From Planctomycetota bacterium (GTDB lineage Bacteria > Planctomycetota > SZUA-567 > H5-PLA8), in contig JAHCJK010000021.1 in NCBI GenBank assembly GCA_026184295.1, positions 1 through 48,877 on the forward strand: a stretch of 48,877 nucleotides of DNA, read 5' to 3'. The notes under the pieces were generated by a model. The model saw only the letters and a program-made list of their open reading frames with translations, was not told where the DNA came from and ran no database searches. This document shows, piece after piece, positions 43,166 to 48,877 of the stretch; positions within the stretch are counted from its first letter, which is position 1, and each line of letters starts with the position of its first letter. Made by a program: the position numbers and the translations under genes.

Positions 43166-45355
43166 TCAATCGGGCTTGTCGCCGAGGATGAAGGCGCGCA
43201 GGTGGTCGGCGCGGGTGCGGAAGATGCCGGTGACCTTGAACGACGTGTCGCCGTCGGGGATCGCGGCGGTAAAGGTGTTGCTGCCGGGATCGCACTTCCA
43301 GTCGCCGAAGGAGAAGGTGCCGTCGGACTCGTTCTTGACGTAGTCGCCCTTGAGCAGGTTGTTCAGGCCCTGTTCCTTCAGCTTGCCGCTGGCGCCACGG
43401 AGCAGGATCACCAGGGCGACCTTGGCTTCGCCCGGCTGGATGGGCGCCTTCGGGAGCGGAAGTTCCTTGGGATCGGAGACGGCGGCGGCGGCCACGGGGT
43501 CCGGGGCCGGTACGACGGGCTTCTGCGCGAGGCGTTCCAGCGAGGCCTTCGCGCGCGCGCCGACGCCAGGGTCGCCGGCGAGCAGCTTCAGTTCCAGGAC
43601 GGCGTCGTCGTTGCGGTGGAGCACTTCCAGCATCTCCGCGAGCGCCAAGCGGGCCTCGCCGTCGTTCTTGTTGAGCGCCAGTTCCTGCCGGAGGTAGCCG
43701 ACGGCTTCCTCGAGGTGCTTGGGATCCTTCTTGGCGGCGTAGGCCTTGCGGGAAAGATCGGCCAGGATGCGCAGCGCGCCGGCCTTCTCGGCCTCCATGC
43801 CGTTGCCGGGCAGGGAGACGATCGCGCGGGCCTTGTCGGCCGCGTCGGTGCGGTCGAGCAGGAAGGCGACGCAGGCTTCGACGTAGCGCATCTCGGCCGG
43901 GTTGGCGGCGGAGACTTCCTTGTCGTCGGCGGCCAGGGCTTCGCGGGCGAACCGCGCGGCCTCGTCGAGCGTCTTGGGGGCGTCCATCGAACTCTTGACG
44001 AGCTGCGCCTGGCCGCCGGCGAGGAGCAGCTTGGCCAGCCCCGCGTTGGCGCGGTAGCTGGAAGGCTGCGCCTCGGCCGCGTGGCGGTACAGGGTCTCGC
44101 CGTCGGCGAAGTCGTACGAACGCCCGAACGAGAGCCAGCCCAGGAACATGCAGCCGACGAACCCGACGAACATGGAGAAGCGCCGCACGCCCAGTTGCGC
44201 GGCTTCCAGGACGAAATTGCAGCGGTATTGCAGCGCCTCGATGCTCAAGGCCAGCAGCCCCGCCGCGAACGGCAGCGCCATGTAGACGCGGTGATCCTGG
44301 TAGCCGTCGCGCCCGCGCAGCCAGACGCCGAAGCCGAGCACGCAGACCAGCCCGGTCGCCAGCACCAGCGTGCGGCGGAATTCCAGCGGCAGCAGCACGA
44401 ACACCGCGGCCAGCAGCGCGATCAGGCCCAGGCCCAACAGCACGGAGGGATCGCCGATGCCCACGGGCTGCGGCGCGACGTACTGATAACTGAGCGGCCA
44501 GGGCAGGAGGATCGTGCGCAGGCCCTGCCCGAGGCAGGCCAGCACGGTCAGCGGATCGGCCGGGGCGAGCGCGGCCGAAGGGAGCACCGAGAGCGTCTTG
44601 ACGCCCAGCAGGACGCCGGCGGCGCCGAGCATCCCGCCGCGCACCATGCGCCCGGGCAACGCGCCGCGCACGAGGCAGGCTTCGGCGAGCACCAGGAGCG
44701 GCGTCAGGGCCACGGCGTAGATGCTGGAAAAAATCGCGGCGGCGAAGGCCACCAGCCCGGCCAGAAATCGCAGCACGTCCGGCGGCTCGAAAAACGCGCC
44801 GATGGCCGCGCCCGTCGCCGGCCGGTACAGCGCCCACAACGCCAGCAGGCAGAAGAAGAGCGCCTGGACGTTCGCGCGCTGCGCGCCCAGGACCAGGGAT
44901 TCGACGTTGGTCGGATGGAAGAAGAACCAGGCGGCGGCCAGTCCGGCGGCGAGGTGGTTCTTGGTCGGATGCAGCGAGGGGATGATGGTAAAGCCCGGGC
45001 CCACCACGTTTCGGCCGCTCACCGGCATCCACGCGCGCAGCACGCTATAAAGGAGCATCGCGCTGGCGAAGTGGAAGACCAGTCCGAGCAACCGCACCAG
45101 CGCCGGGTTGTCGCTCACCCCAAGCTGGAAGCGCAGCAGCGCGTCCGAAAGCGGCGCGAGGCTGCGGCTGGCGGCATCGCTCTTGGCCGTCAGGGCGGCC
45201 AATTCGGAACCGTTCAGGTTCAGGAAAGGCTGCGTGAGCACGCCCGCGACCAGCACCGGGCTGGCCAGCAGCAGCAGCACGCCCAAGGTCAAACCCGAGC
45301 CCTTGGCGGCGGCCTTGACCGCTGGAAGTTGTGTCGTCGAACCCGGATCGCTCAT
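43166..45355 (-). CDS. TMTC-like polytopic membrane protein with TPR repeats
   Basis: 729 residues. The first 430 form about ten membrane helices, with the motif HPTNVESLVLGAQRANV (residues near 146-162) and GYQDHRVYMALP, which resemble the luminal-loop motifs of TMTC/PMT-superfamily glycosyltransferases. From residue 440 come TPR-like helical pairs (YRHAAEAQPSSYRANAGLAKLL and similar, cut short), then a small C-terminal domain with VALVILLRGASG. An O-mannosyl- or other glycosyl-transfer role is inferred only from the family. The start has no strong ribosome site. Confidence 0.7.
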   Translation of the reverse strand: MSDPGSTTQLPAVKAAAKGSGLTLGVLLLLASPVLVAGVLTQPFLNLNGSELAALTAKSDAASRSLAPLSDALLRFQLGVSDNPALVRLLGLVFHFASAMLLYSVLRAWMPVSGRNVVGPGFTIIPSLHPTKNHLAAGLAAAWFFFHPTNVESLVLGAQRANVQALFFCLLALWALYRPATGAAIGAFFEPPDVLRFLAGLVAFAAAIFSSIYAVALTPLLVLAEACLVRGALPGRMVRGGMLGAAGVLLGVKTLSVLPSAALAPADPLTVLACLGQGLRTILLPWPLSYQYVAPQPVGIGDPSVLLGLGLIALLAAVFVLLPLEFRRTLVLATGLVCVLGFGVWLRGRDGYQDHRVYMALPFAAGLLALSIEALQYRCNFVLEAAQLGVRRFSMFVGFVGCMFLGWLSFGRSYDFADGETLYRHAAEAQPSSYRANAGLAKLLLAGGQAQLVKSSMDAPKTLDEAARFAREALAADDKEVSAANPAEMRYVEACVAFLLDRTDAADKARAIVSLPGNGMEAEKAGALRILADLSRKAYAAKKDPKHLEEAVGYLRQELALNKNDGEARLALAEMLEVLHRNDDAVLELKLLAGDPGVGARAKASLERLAQKPVVPAPDPVAAAAVSDPKELPLPKAPIQPGEAKVALVILLRGASGKLKEQGLNNLLKGDYVKNESDGTFSFGDWKCDPGSNTFTAAIPDGDTSFKVTGIFRTRADHLRAFILGDKPD

Positions 45356-45429
45356 GGCGGAGGCCTATTAGAGCACAAACTCCCGCCTTGGGAACTGCCA
45401 AATTGCCGTGGAACGATTCGGGACGCGGC

Positions 45430-46752
45430 TTACTGCTTGCCCGCGGTCTTGGAATGCCCAAAGAGCACTTCCAAGACGCTCGCGCGCCCGATGACGATCT
45501 CGGTTTGGCCGGTAAAACCGACGCGAAGCTGCGCGTTGCGCGGGTCGCGCTTGACCAGCAGGATGATCAGCCCTTCGGGGGTATTCGAGCCGCCGGCGAC
45601 GGGCAGGATCGACTCGCCCGAATTGCCCGTCGGCGGCGCCGCAACCTGCGAAAGTTCCGCGACTTCCGCGTCCCAGGTGCCTTCCAGCCGGTACGGCAGC
45701 GCATCCAGGTAAAGCAGCGCCTGCTGCCCCTTCTCCACCCCCGGCAGGTCGATCTGCTGGGCGCGCGCGTAAAACAGGAAGCCGCCGGTATCGAAGATCC
45801 AGGCCGTGCGTTCCTTGTGGGTCACGGTCTGCCCGGGCTTGGCGTGGAAGTCGTACAGGATGCCGTCCACGGGCGCGCGCAGCAGTTTCTCTTCGATCTG
45901 CCCGGTCAAGCGGGCCTCGGCGAGCTTGTTCTTGGCCAGTTCGGCCTCGATGCGCCGCGTCTCCGACTCGTCCTTCGCGGCCAGTTCGGAGAGCTTCACC
46001 TCGTTGCGGCGTTCTTCCAGGCGGGCCAGCGCGCCTTCCAGCGCGGCCTTGTGGGCCTGCATCTCGGACTTGGCCTTCTCCAGGTCGGCGCCGATCTTGG
46101 TCTTGCGGTGAATCTCGATGGCATTCTCGCGCACGCGGTATTCGCTCTGCGCGGTCTCCAACGCCGACTGGGCCTTGGTGAGGTTCTGCTCGCTGACCAT
46201 GCCCTTGTCGAAGAGCGTCTTCGCGTCGTCGAGGGCCTTCTCCGCGTCCCGGACGGCCACGGCCTGCTGCTTCAGGCGCTCCTCGGCGTTGCGGAACTCG
46301 AGCGAATCGGGGCTGGCCTCGGCCTGCTTCAGGTTCACGCTGGCCTTCTCAAGGTCGGCCTTGCGCGATGCGATGTCCGCCTCGGCGGCCTTCTCCGTCG
46401 CCTTGGCCAGGTCCAGCTTGACCGCGCATTCGCTGCGCTTGCGCTCCCGGTCGGCCAGGTCGCCGGTCAGGCGCTCGATCTCGCGGCGGACCTTCTCGCG
46501 CTCGAGTTCCTCGGACCGGGTGTCCATCTTCAAGATCACGTCGCCGGCCCGGACGTCGTCGCCCTCGTGCTTGAAGACCTCCTGCACCAGTCCCTCGACC
46601 GGGGGGCGAACCTCGGCGTATTTAATGGGGCGAATCTCGCCTGGCGCGCGGACCACCACGTCCATCTTTGCCAGGAAACCTATAGCCAGTAAGGAGATAA
46701 AGCCGAAAAAACTGACGCCGATCATCCACGAGACCGTCCGGGTGTGACGCAT
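45430..46752 (-). CDS. HlyD-family membrane fusion protein
   Basis: 440 residues: one N-terminal membrane helix (about 10-28), a biotinyl-lipoyl-like half-motif PGEIRPIKYAEVRPPVEG, a long coiled-coil hairpin (about 75-290, rich in Glu, Lys and Ala), the second lipoyl half (LRAPVDGILYDFHAKPGQTV) and a beta-barrel end. Such adaptors connect an inner-membrane exporter to an outer-membrane channel. No ABC or RND partner is adjacent; the MFS gene diverges from it with a 130-base gap. It precedes the TMTC-like gene on the same strand, 74 bases apart. Confidence 0.88.
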   Translation of the reverse strand: MRHTRTVSWMIGVSFFGFISLLAIGFLAKMDVVVRAPGEIRPIKYAEVRPPVEGLVQEVFKHEGDDVRAGDVILKMDTRSEELEREKVRREIERLTGDLADRERKRSECAVKLDLAKATEKAAEADIASRKADLEKASVNLKQAEASPDSLEFRNAEERLKQQAVAVRDAEKALDDAKTLFDKGMVSEQNLTKAQSALETAQSEYRVRENAIEIHRKTKIGADLEKAKSEMQAHKAALEGALARLEERRNEVKLSELAAKDESETRRIEAELAKNKLAEARLTGQIEEKLLRAPVDGILYDFHAKPGQTVTHKERTAWIFDTGGFLFYARAQQIDLPGVEKGQQALLYLDALPYRLEGTWDAEVAELSQVAAPPTGNSGESILPVAGGSNTPEGLIILLVKRDPRNAQLRVGFTGQTEIVIGRASVLEVLFGHSKTAGKQ

Positions 46753-46836
46753 AAACTCGATTCTCTTTGGCCTTGACTTACCTGCACGGGACTATAAACA
46801 TTATGGAACTGACTGGTCCGTTTTGCAAGAAATTTA

Positions 46837-46870
46837 AAGAAGGAAAGGCAAAGCACCGCTTTTCCTTCTT
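46837..46870 (+). promoter_or_regulatory. 13-bp hairpin just before the MFS start
   Basis: AAGAAGGAAAGGC (46837-46849) and GCTTTTCCTTCTT (46858-46870) pair over 13 positions with one G-U wobble and an 8-nt loop. The hairpin ends 12 bases before the ATG at 46883 and would hinder initiation or terminate transcription unless opened. A TTGACT near 46774 may be the -35 box of the promoter. Confidence 0.45.
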
Positions 46871-46882
46871 GAAGAAAGAAGC

Positions 46883-48439
46883 ATGGCCGAAACGCATACA
46901 ACACGTTTGTCGGAGGAAAGTTGTACAGCCCCGGCAAGCGATCAAGAAGGGTCCCGTTCGGGGCCTTCAAAGACCGTCGAAACCGCGACATCCCAGGGCT
47001 TCTACCCCCGCCCCGAACCCCGGGTCCTGAAGCGCAGCCTCTGGCTTTCGGCCATCGCCAGCGCCTTGGGGGCCACGTTCTTTACGGCGGTCCAGGGCAC
47101 CGTTTTCAACTTCTACATCGAAGATTTGGGCCTGAACGACCGGCTCGGGTTTTTTATGGGTCTGGCCAGCCTGGCCGGCATCGGCGCGGTGCTGGGTTCC
47201 TGGTTTCAAGGCCGGTACGGGTACCGCAAGGCGCTCTTCGTCTGGACCGTGGGCGGGAGCCGCCTGATCTGGCTCGTGATCGGACTGATCCCGATCCTCT
47301 GGCCCGACCTGAACGGCGACCGCGCCTTCCTGCCGCTGGCGGCCCTGGTGGTGCTCTTTTTCATTACCCACGCGATGGGGTCCAACGCCTGGCTTTCGTG
47401 GATGGCCGACCTGGTGCCGCCCGAGATTCAGGGCAAGTACTGGGGCATGCGGCAGGTCGGATGTTCGGCCGCGGGCGCGATCGCGCGTTTCGGCTTCGGC
47501 TACTTCCTCGACCTGCACCACAACCCGGCCGGGTACCTGGCGATTTACGCCTTCTGCGTGGTCGTGGGCGTCGCCGACGCGCTGCTTTTTTTAGGCGTCG
47601 AACACCGCGAAGCCAAGCTCACGCCGAAGAACGTGAACATCCTCCGCGAGTTCGTCACCAGCCTGAAGGACGCGGGGTTGCGGCGGATGATCGGCGTCTA
47701 CCTGCTCTGGTCGGTCTCGAACTGCGTGATGGGCGCGGCGGTCTTCCGGTTTCTGCGCCGCCACGTCGAGATGGGCGTCTTCCCCATCTCGGTGATCGAG
47801 ATGATCACGCTGGCGTCCTTCACGGCCTTCAGTTTCCTGTGGGGGCATTTCTCCGACCGGCACGGCCACCGCGGCCCGCTGGTGCTCTGCCTGCTGATCC
47901 ACGGGCTCTGCCCGATCCCGTACTTCTTCGCCGGCCCGGGCGACTGGCACCTGGCGGGGCTGGGCTTCGTGGCGGGGAGCCTCGGGTTCTGCGGCATCAA
48001 CCTGTTCATGTGGCCGATGCTGATCTCGTACACCACGCGCAAGGGCGCGGGGCGCGCGATGGGCATGGCCGCGTTCGCGCTGCTGCTGGGCATTCCCGGC
48101 TTCTTCGTCTTCTGGCTCAGCGACGACGTCCTGCGCCCGGTCTTCCAGTGGGCGACCGGCGCCGCGAGCATCGACAGCCGCCCGGTCTACATGGCGCTCT
48201 TCGTGCTCGCGATGGCCCTGCGGTTCTCGTCGATGCTGCTGGCCTGGCGGCTGCCCGTGCGCCGCGAAGAGACCGCCCCGGGCCTGGTGATCTCGATGTT
48301 CGCGACCACCAATCCGCTGCGCGCGACGGTCAGCCTCGTGCGGTACGTCACCATCGGCTTCCGCGACGGCGAGGAAGGTCCGTTTACGGTCCAGGCGGCG
48401 CGTCAGGAACACCCGGGCGCCGGCCCGCGCCGTTCGTAG
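46883..48439 (+). CDS. MFS transporter
   Basis: 518 residues. After a 45-residue hydrophilic N-terminus come about twelve membrane helices. The loop between helices 2 and 3 has GSWFQGRYGYRKALF, matching the MFS G-x3-D/E-R-x-G-x-R pattern loosely, and a related HFSDRHGHRGPL occurs at the start of the second half. Other visible pieces are WLSWMADLVPPEIQGKYWGMRQ, common in a sugar- and peptide-transporter-like MFS subgroup. Substrate unknown. The C-terminal end overlaps the next gene (minus strand) by 56 bases. Confidence 0.88.
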   Translation: MAETHTTRLSEESCTAPASDQEGSRSGPSKTVETATSQGFYPRPEPRVLKRSLWLSAIASALGATFFTAVQGTVFNFYIEDLGLNDRLGFFMGLASLAGIGAVLGSWFQGRYGYRKALFVWTVGGSRLIWLVIGLIPILWPDLNGDRAFLPLAALVVLFFITHAMGSNAWLSWMADLVPPEIQGKYWGMRQVGCSAAGAIARFGFGYFLDLHHNPAGYLAIYAFCVVVGVADALLFLGVEHREAKLTPKNVNILREFVTSLKDAGLRRMIGVYLLWSVSNCVMGAAVFRFLRRHVEMGVFPISVIEMITLASFTAFSFLWGHFSDRHGHRGPLVLCLLIHGLCPIPYFFAGPGDWHLAGLGFVAGSLGFCGINLFMWPMLISYTTRKGAGRAMGMAAFALLLGIPGFFVFWLSDDVLRPVFQWATGAASIDSRPVYMALFVLAMALRFSSMLLAWRLPVRREETAPGLVISMFATTNPLRATVSLVRYVTIGFRDGEEGPFTVQAARQEHPGAGPRRS

Positions 48440-48877
48440 CCGCGTCGAGCCGCGTCAGCGCGTCTTCCAGCACCGCGGCCTCCAGGGTCAGCGAGCCCAG
48501 GCAGACGAACCAGAAGAGATCGCGGTTCAGGAACGAGTTCCAGACGAGCCGCGGCGAGACCGTTGTGCCGTTGGCGATCGCTTCCACCACCGCCTGCCCG
48601 AAGACCGACAGCGCCACCGCCAGCGCCAGCAGGCGCGCCGCCCAGACGATGGACCGGCGCGGACCCGGCGCGGGCACGGCCGGGGGCGGGGCGAGCGCCT
48701 CCACGGCCAGGCGCAGGCGGCGCGCGTCGAGCCGCAGGACCATCCACGGCAGCAGGACGTACGTCTGCATCAGAAACGCCGCCATCGGCGCGTAAAAGGA
48801 CGCTCCGTACAGCCAGGCGTTGACGGCTTCGCCCACGAACATCAGCGCGCCCAGCGCCACCACGCCCTCGGGCCAGC
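48384..48877 (-). CDS. Membrane protein, partial (5' end outside the window)
   Basis: The frame is open from the window edge and ends at TAA 48384-48386; about 164 residues are visible. Four hydrophobic segments are seen with a Pro-rich loop between the second and third (APPPAVPAPGPRR). No family recognised. A GTG at 48863 could be a start, but the frame continues upstream, so the gene is probably longer. It is convergent with the MFS gene and overlaps its last 56 bases. Confidence 0.6.
   Translation of the reverse strand, partial: WPEGVVALGALMFVGEAVNAWLYGASFYAPMAAFLMQTYVLLPWMVLRLDARRLRLAVEALAPPPAVPAPGPRRSIVWAARLLALAVALSVFGQAVVEAIANGTTVSPRLVWNSFLNRDLFWFVCLGSLTLEAAVLEDALTRLDAATNGAGRRPGVPDAPPGP

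Overview
The window is about 48.9 kb of GC-rich, densely packed bacterial chromosome. Several features suggest a planctomycete or related PVC-group bacterium: the F1 alpha subunit carries an extra loop I associate with that group, groEL is duplicated, E1-alpha and E1-beta of a 2-oxoacid dehydrogenase are fused, sigma-54-type signals recur, and a REP-associated transposase is present. No rRNA or tRNA was found, so the placement is an inference.

Layout. 1-5140: a minus-strand ATP synthase operon (atpZ-like, atpI-like, atpB, atpE, atpF, atpH, atpA) with a near-consensus promoter and a structured leader; it runs off the left edge. 5441-8760: a polytopic membrane protein, then a thioredoxin-like protein whose frame is crossed by an in-frame TGA directly after a Cys. 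A short hairpin with a GU in its loop sits just downstream, so this is a candidate selenoprotein. A sugar-phosphate isomerase-like protein follows. 9021-15942: a chaperone block, groEL1-groES-groEL2, then dnaJ-grpE, with an IS200/RAYT element bounded by palindromic inverted repeats between the two halves. 16142-22515: a LysM lipoprotein, then three divergent AraC-regulator/PhyH-dioxygenase pairs. Pairs 1 and 3 are paralogous in both genes. 22512-26091: PAP2 phosphatase, a radical SAM/SPASM protein with a DUF1232 protein, and a lower-GC patch with two accessory genes.

26100-29771 holds two regulatory units. In the first, a GAF/AAA+/Fis sigma-54 activator diverges from a 7Fe ferredoxin, with tandem repeats and a -24/-12 promoter between them. 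In the second, a fluoride riboswitch precedes a CLC-type fluoride exporter. 29785-33598: secreted or hypothetical proteins on the minus strand (beta-propeller, CBM9-like plus transglutaminase-like, two small ORFs). 33895-37135: E1-alpha/E1-beta followed, with no in-frame stop but with several frame changes, by a lipoyl-E2 segment. 37159-41963: lipoprotein, glnE, and a DUF6624-like/GNAT fusion. 42132-46752: a minus-strand group (small secreted protein, YraN, TMTC-like TPR membrane protein, HlyD-like adaptor). 46883-48877: an MFS transporter and the edge of a membrane protein.

The items most worth following up are the candidate selenoprotein (7079-7876), the sigma-54/ferredoxin circuit (26100-28095), the single-chain E1-E2 locus (33895-37135), the co-duplicated AraC/PhyH pairs and the divergent GroEL2. 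All motif and family assignments were made by eye, without database searches.
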